This document shows positions 1 through 6,595 of a DNA stretch of 8,400 bases, one piece after another. Under the pieces are notes generated by a model. The model saw nothing but the letters and a program-made list of their open reading frames with translations, was not told the DNA's origin and did not search any database. Both the position numbers and the translations under genes were made by a program. The stretch lies in NCBI GenBank assembly GCA_030149405.1, contig JASBRM010000141.1, forward strand, positions 1-8,400, in the 5' to 3' direction. The stretch comes from Neptuniibacter sp. (GTDB taxonomy: Bacteria; Pseudomonadota; Gammaproteobacteria; Pseudomonadales; Balneatricaceae). Every line of letters starts with the position of its first letter. The stretch's first letter is position 1.

Positions 1-530
<530 letters not shown>

Positions 531-550
531 TTACCTAGGAATCATAAACA

Positions 551-578
551 AAAAAGCTCCGCCTTGGCGGAGCTTTTT
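551..578 (-). terminator. Rho-independent terminator after rplU-rpmA
   Basis: A perfect hairpin with 13-base arms (551-563 and 566-578) and a 2-base centre. It has a GC-rich core, AGCTCCGCC pairing with GGCGGAGCT, flanked by A and T runs, so on the minus strand the stem ends in a U tract. It lies 19 bases past the rpmA stop codon and 92 bases before the obgE start. The symmetric A/T flanks would let it work in both directions, but only minus-strand genes flank it. It probably lowers obgE expression relative to the two ribosomal protein genes. Confidence 0.9.
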
Positions 579-597
579 AGAAGCATTAAATCTTCAA

Positions 598-855
598 TTA
601 AGCATCAACTACAGAGATGTACTGACGCTTCTGAGGACCTTTAACTTCGAATTTAACAACGCCGTCTGCTTTAGCAAACAGAGTGTGATCTTTACCACAA
701 CCTACGTTTTCACCTGCATGGAACTTAGTACCACGCTGACGAACAAGGATGTTTCCAGCAATAACTGCCTGACCACCGTATCGCTTAACGCCAAGTCGTT
801 TCGACTCGGAATCGCGACCGTTCTTAGTAGAACCACCAGCCTTCTTATGAGCCAT
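598..855 (-). CDS. rpmA: 50S ribosomal protein L27
   Basis: An 85-residue L27, the usual length. This large-subunit protein has an N-terminal tail that reaches the peptidyl transferase centre and helps stabilise tRNA there. The sequence begins [20 protein letters not shown], the characteristic basic L27 tail, followed by [25 protein letters not shown] and a [14 protein letters not shown] segment. There is no Firmicutes-type N-terminal extension needing cleavage. The ATG at 855-853 is preceded by an AGGAG ribosome binding site (864-868). It lies 26 bases downstream of rplU and is almost certainly co-transcribed with it; the terminator at 551-578 closes the two-gene transcript. Confidence 0.98.
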   Translation of the reverse strand: MAHKKAGGSTKNGRDSESKRLGVKRYGGQAVIAGNILVRQRGTKFHAGENVGCGKDHTLFAKADGVVKFEVKGPQKRQYISVVDA

Positions 856-881
856 CTATCTAACTCCTAACTCGGTTAATA

Positions 882-1193
882 TTAGGCAGAAATGCCAGTA
901 ATTTTAACTTCAGTAAACCACTGACGGTGGCCCTGACGTTTCATGTGATGCTTACGACGCTTGAACTTGATGATCTCAACTTTCTTAGCGCGGCCGTGCT
1001 GAACAACTTCAGCAGTCACTTTAGCACCGTCTACAACAGGCTCACCAATTTTCAGGTCATCACCGTTGCCAACCAGAAGAACACGATCAAACTCAACGTT
1101 TGAACCCGCTTCTGCCTGCAGTTTTTCCAGTTTAAGGGTTTCACCTTCCTGGACGCGGTACTGTTTACCACCGCTTACGATTACTGCGTACAT
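882..1193 (-). CDS. rplU: 50S ribosomal protein L21
   Basis: A 103-residue L21, matching the normal length, starting [21 protein letters not shown]21 binds 23S rRNA during large-subunit assembly. The lysine/arginine-rich segment [16 protein letters not shown] (about residues 77-92) is the conserved RNA-binding loop, followed by the C-terminal FTEVKITGI. The ATG at 1193-1191 follows a GGAGAG ribosome binding site (1198-1203). It is the first gene of the rplU-rpmA transcript. A well-formed promoter lies at 1297-1325 and a leader of roughly 95 bases separates it from the start codon. Confidence 0.98.
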   Translation of the reverse strand: MYAVIVSGGKQYRVQEGETLKLEKLQAEAGSNVEFDRVLLVGNGDDLKIGEPVVDGAKVTAEVVQHGRAKKVEIIKFKRRKHHMKRQGHRQWFTEVKITGISA

Positions 1194-1290
1194 GTTTCTC
1201 TCCGTTTATTGCCCAACCAGCTACTATTGAAGAAACCTACTTCTAATGGCTACACCATATGGTAGGGAGCGATTATTGGTTGGGTCAGGG
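1194..1290 (-). promoter_or_regulatory. Possible structured 5' leader of the rplU-rpmA mRNA
   Basis: The untranslated stretch between the likely transcription start (about 1289-1290) and the rplU ATG. Eight-base arms CCCAACCA and TGGTTGGG (1277-1284 and 1212-1219) can pair as a helix at the very 5' end of the RNA. They enclose 57 bases containing two smaller hairpin candidates: ACCATATGGT (1254-1263) and GAAG/CTTC (1229-1232 with 1240-1243). The layout would be a three-way junction just upstream of the GGAGAG ribosome binding site. R-protein autoregulation through mRNA leaders is well established, and an L21 leader is known in Firmicutes. That this one is functional is inference from pairing alone. 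Confidence 0.4.
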
Positions 1291-1296
1291 CGCGCG

Positions 1297-1325
1297 ATTA
1301 TATAGCAATTGATGATGCAGCACAA
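1297..1325 (-). promoter_or_regulatory. Sigma70-type promoter of rplU-rpmA
   Basis: On the minus strand a perfect -10 box TATAAT (1302-1297) is preceded, after a 17-base spacer, by TTGTGC (1325-1320), a half-match to the -35 consensus. The seven bases after the -10 box are all G or C (CGCGCGC), the type of discriminator found at stable-RNA and ribosomal protein promoters that respond to ppGpp. Transcription would start near 1289-1290. Confidence 0.75.
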
Positions 1326-1352
1326 CAAAAACAAGGTTTCACCTTTAGGACA

Positions 1353-1381
1353 TTGACAGTTCCCAAGCAGCCCCCTAGCAT
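1353..1381 (+). promoter_or_regulatory. ispB: Sigma70-type promoter of ispB
   Basis: A perfect -35 box TTGACA (1353-1358) and TAGCAT (1376-1381, four of six matches to the -10 consensus) are separated by 17 bases. The predicted start is near 1388, leaving a leader of about 35 bases before the ispB ATG at 1425. The promoter is back to back with that of rplU, the two -35 boxes being 27 bases apart. Its position also argues against a TTG translation start at 1353, because that codon is the -35 box itself. Confidence 0.65.
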
Positions 1382-1424
1382 TCGCGCTAAACAAATCACT
1401 AAAAAGCTATCTGTTCGCCGAATT

Positions 1425-2393
1425 ATGCAACCACATCAACTCAATCCAGTTATCGAACCCCAATTTGAACAGGTTAATGATTACATCATTAATCATCTGG
1501 GCTCCAACGTACCTTTGGTTGAGAAAATTGGTCATTACATTGTCGAAAGCGGCGGCAAACGTCTGCGCCCTCTTTTAGTTTTGCTGGCAGCCAACGCAGC
1601 GGGATACAAAGGCGACAAGCATATTCCTCTGGCAGCAATAATCGAATTTATTCACACTGCGACATTACTGCATGACGATGTTGTGGATAACTCCGAACTG
1701 CGTCGAGGCAAAGATACCGCAAATGCTAAATGGGGTAATGCTCCAAGCGTGCTGGTTGGCGACTTTTTATACTCCCGCGCATTTCAAATCATGGTAGAAA
1801 TTGGCTCCATGCAGATCATGGAAGTGATCTCCAATGCCACTAACGTGATTGCTGAAGGTGAAGTACTGCAGTTGCTTAATACCAAAAACCCGGATACCAC
1901 TGAAGACGCATACATGCAGGTGATTCTGGGCAAAACAGCCATGCTGTTCGAAGCAGCCACTGAAGCCGGTGCTATTCTGGCTGAAGCCTCAGACAAAGAA
2001 CGTGAAGCTTTACGCTTATACGGGCTGCACCTGGGTACAGCTTTCCAACTGATTGACGATGTGATGGATTACCTCTCTACCTCTGAAGAGATGGGCAAAA
2101 ATGTCGGGGATGATCTTGCAGAAGGCAAAGCCACACTGCCTCTGATCCACGCGATGCGAGCAGGTAATGAAGAGCAGCGTCAGTTAGTTAGACAAGCCAT
2201 TCGCAAAGGCGGCCTGGACGATTTACAGCCAATTCTGGATACCGTGAAAGCGACAGGCGCAATTGAATACACTCAGGAAAAAGCACAACAAGAAGCTGAT
2301 AAAGCTATTGCTGTGCTGGCTGATATTCCTGATAGCTCATTCAAAGAGACGCTTAAACTGCTGGCCGATATTGCAGTTAAACGTAAGAGCTAA
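1425..2393 (+). CDS. ispB: Octaprenyl-diphosphate synthase (trans-type polyprenyl synthase)
   Basis: A 322-residue enzyme that extends farnesyl diphosphate with isopentenyl diphosphate units to make the long isoprenoid side chain of ubiquinone and menaquinone. Both aspartate-rich metal/diphosphate-binding motifs are intact: LLHDDVVD with Asp84, Asp85 and Asp88, and QLIDDVMDY with Asp211, Asp212 and Asp215. The GGKRLRP motif (about 44-50) binds isopentenyl diphosphate. Length and sequence match the E. coli type IspB (323 aa). The ATG at 1425 was chosen over an in-frame TTG at 1353 because the added residues are not part of the family and the TTG lies in the promoter. The ribosome binding site is weak. 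Product chain length (C40 or C45) cannot be read from sequence by eye. The position divergent from rplU is the same as in E. coli. Confidence 0.95.
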   Translation: MQPHQLNPVIEPQFEQVNDYIINHLGSNVPLVEKIGHYIVESGGKRLRPLLVLLAANAAGYKGDKHIPLAAIIEFIHTATLLHDDVVDNSELRRGKDTANAKWGNAPSVLVGDFLYSRAFQIMVEIGSMQIMEVISNATNVIAEGEVLQLLNTKNPDTTEDAYMQVILGKTAMLFEAATEAGAILAEASDKEREALRLYGLHLGTAFQLIDDVMDYLSTSEEMGKNVGDDLAEGKATLPLIHAMRAGNEEQRQLVRQAIRKGGLDDLQPILDTVKATGAIEYTQEKAQQEADKAIAVLADIPDSSFKETLKLLADIAVKRKS

Positions 2394-2415
2394 ACGGGCT
2401 TTCAGCCTCTCTTAC
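2383..2415. terminator. Candidate stem-loop shared by the convergent 3' ends of ispB and tpm
   Basis: GTAAGAG (2383-2389) and CTCTTAC (2409-2415) are perfect inverted copies. They surround an inner hairpin GGCT-TTC-AGCC (2397-2407), with a one-sided internal loop of 7 against 1 bases. The structure contains both stop codons and the whole 8-base intergenic gap. There is no U tract, so this is not a classical intrinsic terminator. It may be a 3'-end stabiliser or part of a bidirectional stop signal, or may be fortuitous. Confidence 0.3.
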
Positions 2416-3037
2416 CCTGTAACAGCCAAGTCACTTCATGGCGACCCGCATCTCTTGGGTCGTCAGGTTGAACTCTGTCCAGACACTTGATTTCAAATTG
2501 TTTACCGAATAATGCTTCTACCTCATCTGCACTGACACTAAAAGGCGGGCCTGATTGCTCATCAAATTCCAGTGTTATCAATAGGATCTTTGCGGTCGTG
2601 GACAATATTTTCTGTAGGTGATCCACGTATTTAGCACGCATCTCTAGAGGTAAAGCGATCAAAGCCGCGCGATCATAAACAGCCGTCACGCCTAAAAGAT
2701 CTTCTTGTGTTAAATTAAAGAAATCACCACAGAGAACGTCGATACCATCAATTGAATGGCTCGTAAAATTGCCACTCTCAACCATTACTGGCTCGGCATC
2801 ATTTTCGGAAAAGAAAGCTTCGCAGGCTGTAGCATTCAACTCCACCCCCAACACTTCGTGCCCCTGTTCACGCAACCAGAGCATATCGCGGCTTTTACCA
2901 CATAACGGGACAAAAACCTTTTCATCTCCTTTTAAACCCATCCTTTGCCAATAGGACTGCAGGTAAGGATTAATTTCCTTCTGATGAAAGCCTATTTTCC
3001 CGTCAGACCACTTTTTATGCCAAAAATCATGTTCCAT
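2402..3037 (-). CDS. tpm: Thiopurine S-methyltransferase (TPMT family)
   Basis: A 211-residue SAM-dependent methyltransferase of the bacterial TPMT family. Enzymes of this family methylate thiopurines, and in some bacteria selenium or tellurium oxyanions, giving volatile products and tellurite tolerance; the natural substrate here is unknown. Family signatures are all present: FWHKKWSDGKIGFHQ at residues 5-19, the SAM-binding VPLCGKSRDMLWL (43-55), GVEL (64-67), the YDRAALIALP segment (121-130), and GPPF (163-166) near the substrate side. No signal peptide or membrane segment is seen, so it should be cytoplasmic. The ATG at 3037-3035 gives the standard N-terminus. It is transcribed towards ispB and divergently from fabA, so it is probably a single-gene transcript starting in 3038-3120. 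Confidence 0.93.
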   Translation of the reverse strand: MEHDFWHKKWSDGKIGFHQKEINPYLQSYWQRMGLKGDEKVFVPLCGKSRDMLWLREQGHEVLGVELNATACEAFFSENDAEPVMVESGNFTSHSIDGIDVLCGDFFNLTQEDLLGVTAVYDRAALIALPLEMRAKYVDHLQKILSTTAKILLITLEFDEQSGPPFSVSADEVEALFGKQFEIKCLDRVQPDDPRDAGRHEVTWLLQGKRG

Positions 3038-3102
3038 CTGCCTACTTACACCTAAGTCGTAAAGTTTTTCGCTAATTAATATGACACAGATCGTGCCTAG
3101 TG

Positions 3103-3121
3103 CCGATGAAGTCGGTATAAT
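3103..3121 (+). promoter_or_regulatory. Likely fabA -10 box with an abutting inverted repeat
   Basis: A perfect TATAAT lies at 3116-3121, 41 bases before the fabA ATG. No good -35 box is found at normal spacing (GTGCCT at 17 bases). Directly before the -10 box is the dyad CCGA-TGAAG-TCGG (3103-3115). A weak -35 beside a dyad is compatible with a regulated promoter, as fabA is under FadR/FabR control in enterics, but the dyad does not resemble the FadR core TGGTNNGACCA. The regulator is therefore unknown. Confidence 0.45.
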
Positions 3122-3162
3122 TGCGCGATATTTTTACAAAGAACCCGGTTAGAAAGAATCTA

Positions 3163-3678
3163 ATGACAAGACCTTCCTCTTTTAATCGCGATGAACTGCT
3201 GTCTTGCGGTCACGGCGAAATGTTTGGACCTGGCAATGCACGCCTGCCAATTGGCAACATGCTAATGATGGATCGTATCCTAAAAATCACTGAAGATGGT
3301 GGCGAGTTCGGTAAAGGCGAAATCATCGCTGAGCTGGATATCAATCCTGACCTGTGGTTCTTTGGCTGTCACTTCGAGGAAGATCCTGTGATGCCTGGTT
3401 GTCTGGGTCTGGATGCTATGTGGCAACTGGTTGGCTTCTACCTGGGTTGGAAAGGCAATCCTGGTCGCGGTCGTGCTCTGGGTTCTGGCGAAGTTAAGTT
3501 CTTTGGTCAGGTTTTGCCACACGCGAAAAAAGTTACTTACAACATCCAGCTTAAACGCGTTATTGAGCGCAAGCTGGTTATGGGCATTGCTGATGGCAGC
3601 ATGTCTGTGGATGGGCGAGAAATTTACACCGCAAAAGATCTGCGTGTAGGCCTGTTCACTTCGACTGATAATTTCTAA
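3163..3678 (+). CDS. fabA: 3-hydroxydecanoyl-ACP dehydratase/isomerase FabA
   Basis: A 171-residue bifunctional enzyme that dehydrates 3-hydroxydecanoyl-ACP and isomerises trans-2- to cis-3-decenoyl-ACP. This is the branch point that introduces the double bond in anaerobic unsaturated fatty acid synthesis. The catalytic pair is visible as His70 in WFFGCHF and Asp84 in [11 protein letters not shown], at the same numbers as in E. coli FabA, which marks it as FabA rather than FabZ. The hot-dog fold core and the C-terminal [12 protein letters not shown] are well conserved. The ATG at 3163 was preferred to a TTG at 3121, which overlaps the -10 box. The ribosome binding site is only a weak AGAAAG. 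fabB follows in the same direction and supplies the next, partner enzyme. Confidence 0.97.
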   Translation: MTRPSSFNRDELLSCGHGEMFGPGNARLPIGNMLMMDRILKITEDGGEFGKGEIIAELDINPDLWFFGCHFEEDPVMPGCLGLDAMWQLVGFYLGWKGNPGRGRALGSGEVKFFGQVLPHAKKVTYNIQLKRVIERKLVMGIADGSMSVDGREIYTAKDLRVGLFTSTDNF

Positions 3679-3706
3679 TCGAAATAACAGTTTTTCTAGT
3701 CAAGCT

Positions 3707-3734
3707 AAGGCTCTGAATTCAGAGCCTTTCTTCT
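3707..3734 (+). terminator. Rho-independent terminator between fabA and fabB
   Basis: Positions 3707-3728 are a perfect 22-base palindrome. In RNA it forms the stem GGCTCTG/CAGAGCC with an AATT loop (3709-3726), followed by TTTCTTCT. It lies 28 bases after the fabA stop. It should end most fabA transcripts or act as a partial stop that lowers readthrough into fabB. Confidence 0.8.
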
Positions 3735-3828
3735 ATATTCCGCGTAGTTTTTCGCGAATTTCCTAGCCAAATGCATAGGATTCACGGAAAATAAGCGCCT
3801 CAAATTAGAAAAAAAGAGAGAGAAGCAT
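3729..3828 (+). promoter_or_regulatory. Presumed fabB promoter and leader region
   Basis: Because a terminator precedes it, fabB probably has its own promoter here, but I cannot assign -35 and -10 boxes confidently. Visible items are the palindrome TTCGCGAA (3751-3758), the inverted repeat TCCTA-N10-TAGGA (3761-3780), and a purine-rich GAGAGAGAAG just upstream of the ATG that must serve as a non-canonical ribosome binding site. Confidence 0.3.
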
Positions 3829-5046
3829 ATGCGTCGCGTTGTTGTTACTGGTATGGGGATTGTTTCTTGTCTGGGCACAGATAAAGAGACTGTTCTGGAA
3901 TCACTACAGCAGGGTCGTTCTGGTATTAAATTTCAGGAAGACTATAAAGAGCGCGGTTTCCGCAGCCACGTAGCCGGCAGCATCGATATCGATTTCTCTG
4001 AGAAAATCGACCGTAAGCTCCTGCGCTTTATGGGTGATGCCGCTGCATACACTTACATTGCTATGCAGGAAGCGATTGCAGATTCAAACCTGGCAGAAGA
4101 TCAGGTGTCCAACGTACGCACAGGCCTGATTGTAGGTTCTGGTGGTGCTTCAGCTGAAAATATCGTTGATACTGCAGACATCACTCGTGAAAAAGGCGTT
4201 AAGCGTGTTGGCCCATATCGTGTTACTCGTACAATGGGTTCTACAGTATCTGCATGCCTGGCAACACCTTTCAAGATCAAAGGTGTTAACTATTCCATTA
4301 CTTCTGCTTGTGCGACAAGTGCACACTGTATTGGTAATGCGATGGAGCAGATCCAGCTGGGTAAACAAGATGTTGTATTCGCAGGTGGCGGTGAAGAACT
4401 GCACTGGGTTCAGACTGCAATGTTTGATGCAATGGGCGCTCTTTCCAGCAAATATAACGAAACTCCAGAAAAAGCGTCACGCGCATATGATGCAAACCGT
4501 GATGGTTTTGTTATCGCAGGCGGCGCCGGCGTTTTGGTTATCGAAGAACTTGAACACGCAAAAGCACGTGGCGCTAAAATCTATGCTGAACTGGTAGGTT
4601 ACGGTGCGACATCCGATGGCTACGACATGGTTGCTCCATCTGGCGAAGGCGCTGCCCGCTGCATGGAACTGGCAATGTCTACTGTTGATGGCGATATCGA
4701 CTACATCAACGCTCACGGCACATCTACTCCTGCTGGCGACATGCAGGAACTGAAAGCAATGAAACAAACTTTCGGTGACAAAATGCCTACAGTGACTTCT
4801 ACTAAGTCTCTGTCTGGTCACTCTCTGGGTGCTGCAGGCGTACAGGAAGCTATTTACTCGCTGATCATGCAGGAAAATAACTTCATTGCAGCGTCTGCAA
4901 ACATTGAAGAGCTGGACCCAGAAGCGGAAGGCATGCCAATCGCTACTGAGAAACAGGAAAATGTAGAACTGAAGCGTGTTATGTCTAACAGCTTCGGTTT
5001 TGGTGGTACAAACGCTACCCTAGTATTTGAAAAGCTAGACGCGTAA
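3829..5046 (+). CDS. fabB: 3-oxoacyl-ACP synthase I (KAS I)
   Basis: A 405-residue beta-ketoacyl-ACP synthase of the FabB type (E. coli FabB is 406). It condenses malonyl-ACP with acyl-ACP and is specifically needed to elongate the cis-3-decenoyl-ACP made by FabA. The catalytic triad is complete: Cys161 in [11 protein letters not shown], His296 in [11 protein letters not shown] and His331 in [12 protein letters not shown], with the conserved Lys326. The GFGGTNA motif (390-396) near the C-terminus contributes the gating loop. FabB rather than FabF is indicated by the length, the [16 protein letters not shown] start, the [20 protein letters not shown] segment and the pairing with fabA. Cytoplasmic. 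It is followed by a strong bidirectional terminator. Confidence 0.97.
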   Translation: MRRVVVTGMGIVSCLGTDKETVLESLQQGRSGIKFQEDYKERGFRSHVAGSIDIDFSEKIDRKLLRFMGDAAAYTYIAMQEAIADSNLAEDQVSNVRTGLIVGSGGASAENIVDTADITREKGVKRVGPYRVTRTMGSTVSACLATPFKIKGVNYSITSACATSAHCIGNAMEQIQLGKQDVVFAGGGEELHWVQTAMFDAMGALSSKYNETPEKASRAYDANRDGFVIAGGAGVLVIEELEHAKARGAKIYAELVGYGATSDGYDMVAPSGEGAARCMELAMSTVDGDIDYINAHGTSTPAGDMQELKAMKQTFGDKMPTVTSTKSLSGHSLGAAGVQEAIYSLIMQENNFIAASANIEELDPEAEGMPIATEKQENVELKRVMSNSFGFGGTNATLVFEKLDA

Positions 5047-5061
5047 GTATCTACCGAACAT

Positions 5062-5089
5062 AAAAAAACCGCCGGATGGCGGTTTTTTT
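5062..5089. terminator. Bidirectional Rho-independent terminator between fabB and the plsC-like gene
   Basis: A perfect hairpin with 12-base arms (5062-5073 and 5078-5089) and a four-base GGAT loop. The core ACCGCC/GGCGGT is flanked by seven A on one side and seven T on the other. It lies 15 bases after the fabB stop and 28 bases beyond the end of the convergent acyltransferase gene, so it can end transcription from both sides. Confidence 0.93.
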
Positions 5090-5117
5090 ATGTCTCAAAT
5101 TTAGAAAAGTCAGCCGG

Positions 5118-5858
5118 TTAGATCAGCTTAAGTTCCTGCATATGCTTTTCCAGCCACTCCACCATATCCTGATGAATCTCGTCGACGCTGCGACCTTCTA
5201 CCGGAATAGGCTCACCTATGTGCACCTGTACTGTACCAGTACTTTTAGTAAAGCTCTTACCCGGCCAGTAATGACCAGCATCATGAATCATTGGAATCAC
5301 AGGTACGCCTGCACTTAAAGCCAGCATTGCACCACCCTTATTGAACTTACCCATTTTGCCTACAGGTACTCGGGTACCCTGAGGAAAAATAATTACAGGA
5401 ATATCTTCTTCCAGGCGGGATTTACCTTCAGTCAGCAGTTGCTTTAACGCACCACGACGCTGGCTACGATCTATTGCGATTGGCTTAAGCAATCCCAGCG
5501 CCCAACCAAAGAATGGAATCTTCAGCAGTTCTTTTTTTAATACCGTACACTGAGGACGCACTAACGTCTGTAGATAAAGCGTCTCCCACTCACTTGAGTG
5601 ATTCGCCACGACGACATATGCACCATCGTCCGGTAGGTTCTCACGCCCAGTGACCTTCACGCCTAAACCACAACAAAAGCGCAGCCAGAACATATAGAAA
5701 TAATTAATGCCTGTTACCATTTTAAAGCGACCACGAAAATCCAGAACAGGCGCTAACAGTAAACAGAAGGAAGCATAGATAATGGTCAGCGGGTAAAAGC
5801 CAGCATAATAAAATACAGCGCGAAGTTTCTGGAACATAGAAGGCTTCGATTGAGTCAC
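5118..5858 (-). CDS. plsC: PlsC-like 1-acylglycerol-3-phosphate acyltransferase
   Basis: A 246-residue membrane-bound acyltransferase of the PlsC/LPLAT family. It likely acylates lysophosphatidic acid to phosphatidic acid, although the exact acceptor is unproven. A hydrophobic segment (about residues 14-37) would anchor it at the cytoplasmic face of the inner membrane. Motif I is NHSSEWET, giving His87 with Glu92 where classical PlsC has Asp. Motif II is IDRSQRRGA (129-137), motif III FPQGTR (158-163) and motif IV VPVIPM (185-190). The GTG start at 5858-5856 is preferred because a GGAGG ribosome binding site precedes it; an ATG seven codons in (5837-5835) has none as good. It is the last gene of the minus-strand block, 1 base downstream of moaD's stop-start boundary. 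The family may include several lysophospholipid acyltransferases, so the symbol is tentative. Confidence 0.85.
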   Translation of the reverse strand: MTQSKPSMFQKLRAVFYYAGFYPLTIIYASFCLLLAPVLDFRGRFKMVTGINYFYMFWLRFCCGLGVKVTGRENLPDDGAYVVVANHSSEWETLYLQTLVRPQCTVLKKELLKIPFFGWALGLLKPIAIDRSQRRGALKQLLTEGKSRLEEDIPVIIFPQGTRVPVGKMGKFNKGGAMLALSAGVPVIPMIHDAGHYWPGKSFTKSTGTVQVHIGEPIPVEGRSVDEIHQDMVEWLEKHMQELKLI

Positions 5859-5859
5859 T

Positions 5860-6114
5860 TTAGCCTCCGGTTACCGGCGGAAAAAATGCAACTTCATCTC
5901 CAGAGGTGACCACCTGATCAAAATCACACATTTCCTGATTTACTGCAGCCAGGACCTGTGAGTCCTGCAACACCTTCTGCCACTCTTCTCCGCGTTCAGC
6001 CACTAGATGCGCAACCAGAGAAGCTACATTATCAACAGCATCAGGCAGTTCTATGTTCTCACTTTCAAGGCCCAGGCGTTCTCGTAAGCTCGCAAAATAA
6101 ACCAGCTTCAGCAT
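5860..6114 (-). CDS. moaD: Molybdopterin synthase small subunit MoaD
   Basis: An 84-residue ubiquitin-fold sulfur carrier. Its C-terminal glycine is activated by MoeB and thiocarboxylated, and it then donates sulfur within the MoaD-MoaE synthase to convert precursor Z (cPMP) to molybdopterin. The sequence has the family N-terminus MLKLVYFASLRERLGL, the segment VNQEMCDFDQVVTSGDEVAFFPPVTGG and the obligatory Gly-Gly end. The ATG at 6114-6112 lies 1 base after the moaC stop; a longer in-frame start at 6162 lies inside moaC and adds non-family residues. A GGAG ribosome binding site (6122-6125) is within the last codons of moaC. The partner gene moaE is not in the window; the next gene is an acyltransferase instead. 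Confidence 0.93.
   Translation of the reverse strand: MLKLVYFASLRERLGLESENIELPDAVDNVASLVAHLVAERGEEWQKVLQDSQVLAAVNQEMCDFDQVVTSGDEVAFFPPVTGG
5864..5868 (-). promoter_or_regulatory. Ribosome binding site of the plsC-like gene, inside moaD
   Basis: The minus-strand bases GGAGG sit five bases before the GTG start. They are part of the GGA GGC codons for the two C-terminal glycines of MoaD, followed by the stop TAA. This supports the GTG start and implies that translation of moaD and the plsC-like gene is coupled. Confidence 0.8.
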
Positions 6115-6115
6115 A

Positions 6116-6595
6116 TTATTTCTCCACCTTCCAGTGACCACTCTTGCCACCTTTCTTCTCAAGCAGTTTCACTGAACTGATTACCATGCCTTTATCCACA
6201 GCCTTACACATATCATAAATTGTAAGGCCTGCCACAGAAGCTGCAGTTAAGGCTTCCATTTCTACACCTGTTTGACCAGCGAGCTTACAGGTTGCCATGA
6301 TCTCAACCACGTTTCGCTCAGCATTGGGGACCAATTCAACAGCAACCTTACTCAACATCAGCGGATGACATAAAGGGATCAATTCACTGGTTTTTTTCGC
6401 AGCCTGAATACCCGCAATACGCGCCACAGCCAGCACATCGCCTTTTTTATTGCCACCTTCAGTAATCAGCTTAAGGGTCTCAGGCAACATTTGAACTTCA
6501 GAGTATGCTGTTGCTTCCCGGAAAGTCACTTGTTTTTCCGAGACATCCACCATATTTGCATTGCCCTGCTCGTCGAGATGGGTCAACTGGCTCAT
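6116..6595 (-). CDS. moaC: Cyclic pyranopterin monophosphate synthase MoaC
   Basis: A 159-residue MoaC. It converts the MoaA product 3',8-cyclo-GTP to cyclic pyranopterin monophosphate, the first committed intermediate of molybdenum cofactor synthesis. Residues known to be important in E. coli MoaC are at the same positions: Lys51 in [17 protein letters not shown], His77 in IPLCHPL, and Asp128 and Lys131 in [13 protein letters not shown]. The normal length is about 160. The start ATG overlaps the stop of the upstream acyltransferase gene as ATGA (6592-6595), with an AGGAG ribosome binding site at 6601-6605, so the two genes are likely translationally coupled. moaD follows after one base. moaA is not in the window. 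Confidence 0.97.
   Translation of the reverse strand: MSQLTHLDEQGNANMVDVSEKQVTFREATAYSEVQMLPETLKLITEGGNKKGDVLAVARIAGIQAAKKTSELIPLCHPLMLSKVAVELVPNAERNVVEIMATCKLAGQTGVEMEALTAASVAGLTIYDMCKAVDKGMVISSVKLLEKKGGKSGHWKVEK

Noticed and set aside
1353..1424. Longer ispB starting at TTG 1353
   Set aside because: The TTG is the first half of the -35 box TTGACA, and the extra 24 residues are not in the IspB family.
3121..3162. Longer fabA starting at TTG 3121
   Set aside because: It overlaps the -10 box; the ATG at 3163 puts His70 and Asp84 at the standard numbers.
4142..4821. Several reading frames inside fabB on both strands
   Set aside because: They are out-of-frame shadows of fabB, which is complete with all catalytic residues.
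6115..6162. Longer moaD starting at 6162 inside moaC
   Set aside because: The extra residues are a frame-shifted read of the moaC 3' end, and the ATG at 6114 has a proper GGAG site.
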